64,000 bases of DNA from Cyanophora paradoxa (lineage: Eukaryota; Glaucocystophyceae; Cyanophorales; Cyanophoraceae). Both the position numbers and the translations under genes were made by a program. Shown here one piece after another: positions 21,277 to 31,377 of the stretch (the first letter of the stretch is position 1; every line of letters starts with the position of its first letter). The DNA lies in assembly GCA_004431415.1 (NCBI GenBank), contig QPMI01000520.1, positions 372,001 through 436,000 of the forward strand, read 5' to 3'. Below the pieces are notes generated by a model. The model searched no databases and had not been told where the DNA came from. It was given only the letters and a program-made list of their open reading frames with translations.

Positions 21277-23054
21277 ATGGCCTCCTCCAACATGTCCATT
21301 CCACCCGAAGTGTTGCTCTTCCTTTCCCCGGTGAGCCGCGCCGAGCCACGTTTGACCGCAACCGCGACTAGTCACCGGCGCGGTGGACGGGGGGTCGGAC
21401 GCGCGCAATGCCCGTCGGCTTCGCATGCTCTGGACCTTCTTTTTTTAACAAACAGCGCGCGCGCGCGGCTCAGATGGCGATGCAGCCGGTGGCGCCTGCT
21501 CTCGATGTTGAGGCGCCGGCGGTCACATGGGACGACTGCCTCAGCGAGTCCATGATATCTCCGCGCAGCGTCTCCAGCTTCCAGTCCAGCGCCCTCACGA
21601 CTTCCGACCAGTCAGGTCCTTCTTCGCCCTGTCTTTCAGCCGACGTCGCGACCCCGATGAGCGAGGCGGATACTCTTGTCGATGAAGAGAACCTCCACGA
21701 GAGCTTCTTTGTGGAGCCCGAGCACGAGGCCGTGGCCGTGACATGGCAAGCGCCGCGTGTCGAGGGTTCGCCGTGTTCTGGTTGTTGCGTTCCTTTGCTC
21801 TTTGATGACCCTTCTTTCCAGATTTGATGCTTCCCATCGATTTGGAGGCGAACCTGCACGAGGAAGCGGACCACCCGGCGCCCAAGCGGAGGAAGGTGCG
21901 GCCAATCGAACTTGGCACGTTTCGGGAAGCTAACTCGTCTCAGATTGACCTGGATGAGACGCTTATCGAGAACGAGGAGCCTCTGAGCCCCGAGTACGAC
22001 GAGGAGGTCCTCGCGGAGGCGCCAGCGTTCGCCCCCTTCGCCGAGACGTCCGAGGAGGAGGTGCGCCTGCCTTTCCGAGCGCATCTGTCTGTGCCTGATC
22101 GTCCTGTAGCACTTGGAGAAGTTGGGACAGCTGCGCGCGGACATCGGGAAGCTCGATGCCGCGGCCGCGGCCGTCTTCAGGGAAGCATTCTACAGGATGG
22201 CCGCCGCCTCCGAGCCGGCCGACGGCGCCGCGCCGCTCCCTGCCGAGCTCGAGATTCAAGTGAACGCAGCCGTCGCGGTCCAAAATGCGGCCGGGCGCCG
22301 CCGCAAGGGCTCCGCCTTCGCTCAAAAGTGCGCCGCGCCGACGCCGGCGGCGCCGCTGTGCGCCGCCGCGTACGAGGCGGCGGGGCGCAGGGCTTCGGAG
22401 GAGATGGGAAACAGTTTCGAGCGGATGGACCGCCTCGTCCTCCGCCTCGCGTACCTCGTCGACACCGAGAACCCGCCCGCCTTCGTGCCCCCGGCCCCTC
22501 GTCCGCCCGCCCCGCCCCCGCCTCCACGCCTGGTCTCACCCCGCGCGCCCGCAGCCGCCGAGGCCTCGCCCCCGCCGCAACCGGCCGCTCCGCCGGCAGA
22601 GGCAGCCGCTCAGCAGATCGCCGGCGGGCAGCAGCCGGCGCAAAAGAAGCGCGTCTTCTTCAGCGAGGCGCAGACGGCAAAGCTGAACCACTATTTTGAG
22701 GCCTCGGTCCACTCCGGGAACAAGGTGAACCCGCAAAACAAACGGCAGCGGCGGAGGCGTCGGCGCCTGGCTGACGGGCGGCGGCAGGTGACCCCGCAGG
22801 AGATCTCGGCGATCGCTCTCGACGTGGGCATCACCGAGCACCAAGTCCGCATCTACTTTCAGAACAAGCGCGCCCGCAGCCGCGGCAAGCCCTCCTCTTC
22901 CTCGCGCCCTCACTCGGCCGCCTCCTCGCCCTGCTCCTCGGCCGCCTCCTCGCCTCTACCGGCCGCCTTCGCCCTGCGCAGCCCCGCCGGCGCCTTCTCT
23001 GGCCCCACCCTCGCCGCGTCCGCCTTCCGCGCAGTCCCCGTCCGGAGTGCCTGA
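21277..23054 (+). CDS. Homeodomain protein with an enlarged loop
   Basis: Exons 21277-21330, 21474-21756, 21822-22060 and 22110-23054 join in phase to 506 residues. The N-terminal third is acidic and Ser-rich; the middle has a helical region (about residues 193-290) and then a Pro/Ala linker. The homeodomain is at about residues 372-451: an FFSEAQTAKLNHYF helix 1, a very basic insertion containing six consecutive Arg, helix 2 (PQEISAIALDVGIT) and recognition helix EHQVRIYFQNKRAR. The latter keeps the invariant Phe49, Asn51 and Arg53 equivalents but has Tyr for the canonical Trp48. Established knowledge: such proteins bind DNA and regulate transcription. The insertion between helices 1 and 2 is about 20 residues, longer than the 3 residues of TALE proteins. 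The tail is Ser/Ala-rich. Translation might instead start at 21474. Confidence 0.85.
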
Positions 23055-23649
23055 CCGCAGCCTCTGGTGGGTCCCTGTCGGGATCGACGACCACCACGAC
23101 CTTTCAATTTTCAATCCACCCGCCATACCGCGGGTTGATCTTTGCATCTCATCATTTATCAATCTCTGCAGTGGAATGCTCTAGCTTCCAATCTCTCTAG
23201 CTTCGGGCCCTTCGTTGGCCCCTTAGGAAACGGCAGTCATCAGGCTCCCTCTCGTGTGGAGTGGAGCGACAGTTTTGGTCCTCGTATTTCACGAGCGGCG
23301 TCCGGGCTTCGTCCCGCTTTATCAGTTTCTAAAGGTTAAGATCAGGTAGTAGAGATCAGATGGACCCGTAGTTGTAGATTTCTGTAGTTGTAGACTAGGT
23401 ACCGATCAGTTGCCCTGGGTGGTCTGAGAGACACTTGAGTTGTGGCTGGTGTGTCCACGTAACTTATATAATGCGCCCTTTCTGTAGTTGCTGAGCTCAG
23501 CAAGGATATGTATTTTGTATGTAGCCCCCTGCATACCCCAGTAAATGAATGCACATGAATGCACATGATCAGTGGATCCAGTCTGCACTGCGCTGGGGAC
23601 CAGAGCTCCGAGGCACTAGATCTTGAGGGCCCTGGGCTTCAAGGCTTGG
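23055..23649. other. Region between convergent 3' ends
   Basis: No coding signal. It should hold the 3' UTRs of the homeobox gene (+) and the IGPS-like gene (-). Confidence 0.4.
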
Positions 23650-25545
23650 CTAAGCTTCTTCATCTGCCGCCCCCTCGCGCTCGGGCGCGGGTTCGCCCAG
23701 CGCGGGGACGGGGCGGCGGTCGAAGTAGCGGCCGAAGAAGTTGCGGTCGGTGGCGTCGCGGACGAAGCGGGCGGGGTTCTCCGCCGAGGCGAGGGCGTCC
23801 CCCACCCACACCGCGTCGAACCCCGCCTCCCGCATCCGCTGCGCATCCTCCGCCCTCTCTGACCCCGCCCCCCGCCAGCCCCCTCACCCCTCCTCTCTCC
23901 ATCGCGAGGGCCCCGGCCGCGGGGCGCGCGCGCACCGATGCCCCCGTGCGCGATCGTGACGACGCCGTCGGGGATGAGGGCGCGCATCTGGCTCGTGTGA
24001 GGCGGGAGGCCGGCGGGGCCGGCGGGCGGACGGGCGGGCGGGCGGGCGGGCGGGGGCGCCTGCTCGGGGACGGCGAGGTCGGCGGGGGCCGTCGGGTCGT
24101 TGCGGTCGAGCGCCGTGACGCTGCCGCCGGCGGGTCGGATGGCGTGGCATGAGATCGGGGGGCGCGGTGTATCGGTGCAGGCGGGGCGAGGCGCCGGGGC
24201 ACCTGATGATGCCGGCGCCGGCCTCGAAGGCGAGGTCCAGCTCCTCCACGTTGCACACCTGCCCCCGCTCCGCCTCGCCCGGCGCGGGCGCGGGGGGGGG
24301 GGGGGGGGGGGGGGGGGGGAGAGAGAGAGAGAGAGGGGGGGGGGGGGGAGAGGGGGGCGGAGGCGCCTCGACGACGGGCTCGAGGCCCATAGTCGTCGTC
24401 GCGTCGAGCAGCTCCTCCAGGTCCCGGCCCACCTTCGCGTCCGGCGGAGGAGGCTCAGCGAGGGGCGCGGGGCGGCCACGGGAGACGCCCCCGCGCGCAT
24501 GCAGGCACCAGCGAGACGATGAGGAGGACGCCGGCCGCGCCCATCTCGGCCGCCTCCGCGATCTGGGAGAGCGGGGGAGGGAGGGGACTCGGCGAGGAGG
24601 AGGGGGAGGAGGGGGCGGGGGCGGGCCTGGATGGGGTGCACGAAGTAGTCGTGGGCGATGACGGGGAGCATGGCGGGGTTGGGCACGTGCTCGAGCTCCG
24701 GGTCGCTGTACACGACCCGCTCGATGTCCTCCAGGGCCCCCGCCCCCGCGTCCGTCTGCACCGCCACCGCGTCCACGCCGGCCCGCCGGTAGAGCTTCGC
24801 CCACGCCGCCGCGTTCCGCGCTGCCGGCGCCGCCCCGTGAGGCCGCCGCCTGCGCACTTGCGGAAGGGAGGCGCGTGCGCACGGGACTTGGCCATGCGGC
24901 GGCGGATGTCGCCGATGAGGCAGAGGCGGTTGCGCGTGAGGGCGTGCCCCAGCCGCTTGCTCTCCCGCAGCGAGAGATACTCGAGCCGCATGCGTAGCGG
25001 GTGGTGCGGTGCAGCGAACGCCGCCTCCTCGAGCGCCTTCGCTGCCTCCCACTTGCGCAGCACGATGCGGTCCAGCAGGTCCCGCCCCGCCTGCTCCTGC
25101 TGCTCCCCACCCGCCTCGCCCCGCATTGCATCTCGCAGGAAGTTTGTTTCGTTCCCGCGGTACGCGTCATCGTAGTTAAGCCGCGTGTCGTACAGCTCCC
25201 GCGTCAGCTCGTCCAGGTCGATCTGCGGAGCTCGCGCCGGCGGCAGGTCGTCGTCCTCGATCGGGCCACGTGGCTGGAAGGGTTCGGATGTGGCAGCCGC
25301 GACGCTCACGCCGGTATGCGATGCCCCAGTGGCGGCACGCGAGGCCGCGCGGAGTCCCCTGCTGCTAGCGAAGAACTCGCGGCCGTCCCGCTGCGGGGCT
25401 CGCGTACGTAGCCGGGAAGCAGATTGAGGCTCGGAGATGCGTGCAGCGATCTCCGCCTGCCCTCCGCAGCCGGGAACGGGCGGCGGTCGCGCGTGTCCCC
25501 GAGCCGACCCCGCCGCGGGGCACGCGATCTCAATGGTAGCGGCAT
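23650..25545 (-). CDS. Indole-3-glycerol-phosphate synthase-like TIM barrel
   Basis: The exons (complement of 23650-23858, 23936-23987, 24060-24120, 24203-24258, 24367-24432, 24509-24562, 24627-24849, 24888-25273 and 25408-25545) sum to exactly 415 codons. The order of barrel strands follows TrpC: LCLIGDIRR, AVAVQTD, PVIAHDYFVHPIQ, GAAGVLLIVSL, EPVVEVCNVEEL, GAGIISVTALDR, VTIAHGGI and DAVWVGDAL. Known IGPS catalytic positions look altered: the Lys of the first strand is Arg, the Lys of LRKDF is replaced by His, and SESGI reads AHGGI; the Glu of VEV is kept. The N-terminal 46 residues are basic and Ser/Pro-rich, compatible with organelle targeting. Canonical activity in tryptophan synthesis is therefore doubtful. 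Three of its eight introns (23988-24059, 24259-24366, 24563-24626) have GC donors. Confidence 0.75.
24292..24350. repeat. Poly-G and GA tract inside an intron
   Basis: 28 consecutive G (24292-24319), then about eight GA units, then another G-rich run, all inside intron 24259-24366 of the IGPS-like gene (C-rich on the coding strand). Confidence 0.9.
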
Positions 25546-26207
25546 GGTGCAGATGTCGCGCGCCTCGCGGCAGCACGGGCCCAGCGAACGCGCCGGCGCC
25601 CTGCATCGTGCGACTGTACCCCGCCAGATACAAGATGTCGGCGGCCTTCGCCCTGCTAGCGTGCTGCGCGAGCGGTCCCCGGGCGCCTTTCGTCAATCAG
25701 CATGAAGTTGTCGTGCGCCCGGTTCATCGATCATGCGGCACGCAGTGCCACTAAGTCGCTTATCTCTCGGCGGCAGTGCCCGGCGAAGAACCCAGCAGAG
25801 GGCTCAAGGATACGCGCCCGGATTGGCGCGGTGCAGTGGCTCGCGGGCGGCGCGAGCGCACATAGCAAGCGCCTGCTCACGGCCTTGCGGCCCAGGTTCG
25901 CCGATCGCATCGATATCACACATCTTAGCACGAGTTTTAACATAATTCGATTGCGCGCGCAGCTCGCGGCTTCCGCTTCCGCCTTCGAACTTCATGATCA
26001 AGGCGCAAGCCAAGAGGGGAGGGGCCGAGGGCTGGAATAGCCAAGTACGCTGTACAAGCCAGCTGCGGCTATGCTATAGCGCGCCCGCCTCACTTCTTCG
26101 TCGCGTATCTAGCGCCCCCCGCACACCGGGAACCTAGATCTGAATCTAGATTTCGCCCCTTCTAGCTTCTAGAATCGGGGCGACTGACTGCCGCGCGCGT
26201 CCCGCAG
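25546..26207. promoter_or_regulatory. Divergent intergenic region
   Basis: Separates the 5' ends of the minus-strand IGPS-like gene and the plus-strand PPR gene, so it presumably holds both promoters and perhaps an undetected first exon of the PPR gene. It contains the near-palindromic CTAGATCTGAATCTAGAT near 26132-26150. No TATA box can be assigned. Confidence 0.35.
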
Positions 26208-29200
26208 CTCGCCGCGCTCGCCAAGACAGGTAACACGGAGGTAAGAAGGGTCGCGGCGCGCCCGGTCGAACTCGAGCGCGAGCCCAGCCGGTCGCGCAGG
26301 CGCTTCTGGACCTCTACCGCGCTATGCTGCGGTCCTCCGTTAAGCCCAGTGTTGCGACGTACGCAAGCGCAAGCGGCCCGCGCCCGGCCCCGCCCGCCGC
26401 GCGTCTCAAGCCGCGGGCAGCTACGCGATCTGCATCAAGGCGTTCATCGAGAACCGCGCCGAGGAGCACGCCAAGCAGCTCTGGTCTCGCCCCGCCCGCC
26501 CGCCATCGCCCCCGCCCGCGCCCACGCCGTGACCGTGTCGCCCTCGCGCCGCGCGCAGGGACCACATGCGCCTTGCCGGCATCAAAGTGCAGCCGGCCCC
26601 GCCCCGGCCCTCCCCGCTGCGGGCGCGGGCCGCTGAGGGGGCGGGGGCGCGTGGGGCAGGCGAACACGATCTTCTTCAACGGGATCATGTCGGCGTACGT
26701 GAAGATCAACGAGCCGAAGAAGGTGGTGGAGGTGCACCGGGAGATGCAGCGCTGCAACCTGCGCGAGGACATCATCACGTACAACGTCCTCATCCACGCG
26801 AACTGCAAGGTGGACCGCGTGGACCGCGCGCAGGCCCTCCTTGAGGAGATGCGGGGGCGGGGCGTGCGGTGCAACGCGTACACGTACAACACGCTGGTGG
26901 ACCACTGGGTGAAGAAGCGGCGGCCCGAGGAGGTCGCCCGCGTCCTCGACGAGATGCGCGCCGCCGGCATCGAGCCGACGGTCGTCACCTGTGCGCCCCC
27001 GCGCCGCCCCCTCGTCCCCTGCGCGCTGTCGCCGGGGGGACGACGAGGAGGGACGGGGCGCAGACGGGATGCTGCTGCAGCTGCACGCGGAAATGGGGGA
27101 CCTGGAGGAGTGCGAGCGCCTGCTTGCCGAGATGCGCGCCCGCCGCCTCCAGGAGAGCGTCGTCACCTACAACATCCTCGTGCGCCCCCGCCCGCCCCCG
27201 CCCGCCCCCTCCCCGAGAGGCGGGCGCTGAGAGGCGTGCGCGGCGCGGCGGCCTCGGGGGCAGATCAACGCGCACGCGCGGGCGGGGGACATCGAGCGGG
27301 CCTTCGAGCTCCGCTCCGAGATGCGCGCCAAGGGCCTGCAGGACAACGCGCGCCCCGCCCCGGCCCCCCGCCCCCCCGCTGCTGCTCTGACGCGGGGCGG
27401 GCGCAGGTGATGACCTACTCGTCGCTCATGGACGCCCTCTGCAAGCGGCGCCAGCTCGAGCGCGCCCTCGAGCTGCGCCGCGAGATGCGCGCCCGCGGTG
27501 CCCGCCCCCTCCCCACCACCCTCTCCCGTCCCGCCCCCTCCCAGAGCGGAGTTGTCCGGGCTGAAAGCTTGAGCTCGGCCCGGGAGGCTCTTGGAGGTGA
27601 GGCTCAGGGGTCACTGAAGGGGGCGCTCGGCAGGCGTGCGGGAGAACTCGGTCATCTTCAACGTCCTCATCGACGCCTACGCCAAGCGCGGCCGCGTCGA
27701 CGCCGTCCGCGCCCTCTGGGCCGGTGCCCCCCACCTCCCCCCCTCCCCCCCGAGGCCCCCTGGGGCTCAGCGGCGGGCAGAGATGCGGCGGGCGCGCATC
27801 CCGCCGAGCCTCGTGACTTACTCGACACTTGTGGACAGCTTCGCAAAGGCGCGCGTGCCCCGGCTCTCTGGCGCTCCTCCCCGTCCCGGCTCTGATGGGG
27901 GGGGCGGGGGCGGGCGCAGAACGGGGAGCTGGAGGCGGCCGAGGCGGTCTTCGAGGAGATGGAGGCCGCCGGCGTGGTCCGCCCCGCCCCAGCCAGCCCG
28001 AGCCGCCCCGGGCCGGCCCGAGCGGGCGGGGGCGGGCGCAGCGGGCGTCGGTGGTGACGATGGGGGCGCTGCTGAACGGGTACGCCAAGGCGGGGGACGT
28101 GGCGGCGGTGCGGCGCGTGCGCGACGAGATGGCCCGCCGAGGCATGCGCGAGAACGAGGTGCGGCGCGCCCTCCCCACCCCACCCCTCCCCGCCCCAGCG
28201 CCTCCTCCCAGGTGCACCTGGGGGCGGTGATCGAGGCGCACAACCGGGGCGGGGACCTGGCCGGCGCGGAGGCGGCCTTCGCGGAGATCGAGGCCCGCGG
28301 CCTCCCCGTCACCCCCATCGCCCTCAACAAGCCCGCCCCCGCCCCCTCCCTCCCCCTCCCATCCCCTTCCCCTCTGAGGAGGGTGCGGGGGGCAGCTACA
28401 TGGACGCGCTGGCGAAGCACGGGGAGCTGGCGCGCGCCGAGGCCCTCCTCGCCTCCATGCGCGGGCGCTACGGGGTCGACCCCAACGTCAACCACTACAC
28501 CAACGTACCCCCCGCCCCGCCCCCCGCCCCCGCCCGACCCCGACCCGGCTGATCGCGATCGCGGCCGGGCAGCTCGTGGAGGCCCACGCCCGCACGGGCA
28601 ACGTGCGCCCCGCCCGCCCCCGCCCCCGCCCGCTCGCCGCCCCGCGGAACGCGCGCCTCTGCTGACCTCCGCCTTCCCCAGTTCGACGCGGCGTACGGGG
28701 TGCTGGAGGAGATGACCGCCCGCGCCGTCCACCCCAACATCGTCACATGCGCGCCCCCGCCCCGCCCCGCCCCCCCCGCCGCCCTCCGCCTGATGGGGGC
28801 GCTCGCCGGGGCAGACGGGGTGCTGGTGGACGGGCACGTGCGGGGCGGGGAGGTGCGGGCGGCGCTCGGCGTGCTGGAGCGCATGGCGGGGGCCGGCGTG
28901 GCCCCTGACGCGCGCATGGTGGCCACCCTCGCCGACGCCTGCGTCGCCGCCAGCGACGCCGGCGCCGCCGCCGCCTCGCGGGGCGCCCCGAGGCCCTCCG
29001 CCACCTCCGCCGCTCCCCGTCCTTCGTCGCGTTCCTGCGCGCTGCCGCCCCCGCCGCCGCGGCCGCCGCCGGCCTCGACTCGGCCGCCCTCGCCGACGCC
29101 GCCTCCAGCAGCGGCCCCCCCGAGAAGGCCGCCACCCGCCGCGCCCGCTACGGCCTGCCCTCGGCACGCAGGCAGCAGCAGTGGACCCGCGAGGACGCGC

Positions 29201-29488
29201 GCGCCAGCTACGCGGGGAGGATGCGGTGCGCCCGCGCCCCGCCCCGCGGCCAGTGGGCCACGTCGGGCCAAAGACTGACGCCCGTTGGGTGCGGGCAGAC
29301 GGGAGGCGATCGTGGGGCCGGACGAGGAGGGTGGCGCCTGGGACGAAGGGGAGGAGGACGAGGAGGAGGAGGCCGGCTGGGGCGACGAGGAGGGCGACGA
29401 GGAGGACGAGGAGGGGGAGTCCAAGTACGTCGCCTACGCTCGCGACGCCTCCATACCCGCCGCCTTCGAGCGCTCCCCGCGCCGATAG
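26208..29488 (+). CDS. Pentatricopeptide repeat (PPR) protein, many introns
   Basis: Eighteen exons: 26208-26240, 26300-26358, 26421-26483, 26559-26586, 26660-26990, 27064-27179, 27264-27347, 27407-27497, 27634-27723, 27781-27848, 27920-27976, 28042-28158, 28212-28330, 28396-28504, 28573-28602, 28682-28748, 28815-29225 and 29299-29488. They give about twelve 35-residue PPR units, recognisable by repeats of TYN.LI..., A..L...M and G..P..VTY. PPR proteins are helical-repeat, sequence-specific RNA binders, usually of plastids and mitochondria; the RNA target is unknown. The C-terminal tail is very acidic (about residues 640-670). The true start lies upstream of 26208 and was not found. The frame must change by two bases between about 28945 and 28995, where only a very short (29-35 nt) GC-AG intron or a sequence error would fit. 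Introns at 27348, 27849, 28331 and 28749 use GC donors. Confidence 0.85.
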
Positions 29489-30153
29489 CTCCACGCTCGC
29501 CCTGCAGCTGCAGCCTCCGCAGCCACTAGGATAGACGCCTACAGCCAGGATAGGCGAGTCGCTTATTGGCCGGCTGCGGGCGCTGCGGCCGCCGGCGCGC
29601 CGCGCAATTCAGGAGTAGATATCGCGGTTCGCCGGTTCGGGCGCCGGCATTGCGATCTCTCGTTCAGTTTCAGTTTTCGTTCAATTCGGAAGGGGGATGG
29701 CAGAGCCGGATTAATTTCTCTTTTCCCGTTGAGCAGTTGCCGTGAAGGCATGGCGTGCCAAGCCGAGCTGACAGCTTTACCCTGCTTCGAACAAACGGTC
29801 GCGATCAGCAAGGCCCCCGCGAGCACAGCAAACGGGTGGGATCAGTCTTCGCGGTCCCGGTCCAGCGGCGGAATATGTGACCATGTCCTCAGCTGCAGCC
29901 GGCGCCACGCACACGCGCGCGCGCGCGCACCGCCGAATCGAGCCTCGGAGGCACACGCGCGCGCGCGCGCCGCCGACATCGATCGAGGGCCAGGGGCAGC
30001 ATGTCGAGCGAGTCGCACTGTTCACGTCTCTGCGGCCGGCGTTCCAGATTCCGCTGTTCGTGCAGCGAGCGCGCGTGCTGGGGCGCGAGCGCAAACGGCG
30101 CCGATCAAATTCACGACGACCGTGTACCCGGGCCGGTAGCGGGTACACACAAA
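29489..30153. other. Intergenic region upstream of the gamma-CA-like gene
   Basis: No coding signal. Two CACACGCGCGCGCG-type alternating purine-pyrimidine tracts lie near 29910-29930 and 29952-29972, which could adopt Z-DNA. The end nearest 30154 is the likely promoter. Confidence 0.35.
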
Positions 30154-31197
30154 ATGCTGCGCGGATTGCTCCCCCTGGGCCGCACGGCCGCGCGGCATGC
30201 CGCCGGCCAGCGCCTCGGCGGTGTTCGGGCGTCGTGGACGGATGCGAGTGCGTCTCCTGCGTGATTTGCCTCTTCCGTGCTGATTCGCTCGGCCACGCAG
30301 TCAGCAAGCACCGGAAGGTGGTAGTGTTTAACGAGAAGCAGCCCATCGTCGCCACAGACACATACATCGCGCCCAGCGCACTCGTCCTTGGCCAGGTCGA
30401 GGTGGGCGTCCGCTCGTCGATCTGGTACAACGCCGTTGTGCGCGGTGAGCCCCTTTCCGCTTTCCGGGCCGCCGGGAGCGCTGCCGCATGCTTCGAGCCC
30501 GCCGGCTCCGTCCTCGCTCATTGCGCCGGCAGGCGACCTCAACGAGGTCCGCATCGGCGGTGTGAGCAACATCGGTGACTGCGCGGTGGTTCAGACCGCC
30601 CCCGACAACGCCGAGAACCTCATGGGCGGCTCCACTATCATCGGCAACTACGTTAGCATCGGTCCGCGCGGCCATCGGGGCGCCCGGCCGGCGGGCTCTT
30701 AACCTTTCTTTTCTGCAGGCGCGGGCGCCACCCTGAGGGCGTGCGTGATCGAGAACAGCGTCATCATCGGCGCGCGGTCGGTCGTCTCGGACGGCGCCGT
30801 CGTCGAGCGGAACTCCATCCTGGAGCCTGGCTCGGTGGTCGTCGAGGGCCAGCGCATCCCCGAGGGCGAGGTGCGCTCCTCCGCGGCGCTTCAAGCTGGC
30901 TTCTCGCCCGGCGGCCGCCCTGACGCGGCGGCAGCTCTGGGGCGGCAACCCCGCGCGGTTCGTGCGCAAGCTGTCGGAGTCGGAGCGGGCGGACATCGAC
31001 GTCGTCGCCGACAAGGTGCCCGCCACCTCCTCCGCCCCTCCCGGAGCTTCCTCCCCCCTCGGCGCGGCTGATGCGCGGGGCGGCGGGGGCAGGTGTACCA
31101 GATCAACCAGGACCACGGCGAGGAGTTCTACCTGCCCTACAGCACCGCGTACCTCGAGCTGGAGGCCCTCCGCGGCAAGCGCGTCGCCAACGCGTAG
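30154..31197 (+). CDS. Gamma-carbonic-anhydrase-like protein, probably non-catalytic
   Basis: Exons 30154-30220, 30301-30444, 30533-30661, 30719-30870, 30935-31015 and 31093-31197 join to 225 residues. The left-handed beta-helix hexapeptide repeats are visible (APSALVLGQVEVG, STIIGNYVSIGAGATL, ENSVIIGARSVVSDGAVV, NSILEPGSVVVEGQRIPEG), as is the typical end LWGGNPARFVRKLSE. The first about 22 residues are basic and hydroxylated, suggesting mitochondrial import. Catalytic gamma-CAs have three zinc-binding His in the VHVAH and GHSAxxH positions; here these read VVQTA and GAGATL, so all three appear missing. In plants and algae such proteins are structural subunits of complex I; membership here is inference. 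Confidence 0.85.
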
Positions 31198-31377
31198 CAG
31201 CAGCGGCCCCCTCCGGTCCACCCCCCTGGGCCATCCACCCCCTCCCCGCCCTAGCCTCCCGCCTCGCCCCCGCCAGCGACGGCCACCGCCGCACCCCGTC
31301 CTCGCTTCATCGTCATAATTGCTTTCCTCGAAGAAAAGAAAGAAAGGGAATAGGTTCGGTGCTGCTGCGGGGCGCCG

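Noticed and set aside
23559-25052. Long plus- and minus-strand frames across the IGPS-like gene read without splicing
   Set aside because: Family motifs fall in different frames and only join when the short introns are removed; the spliced model closes exactly.
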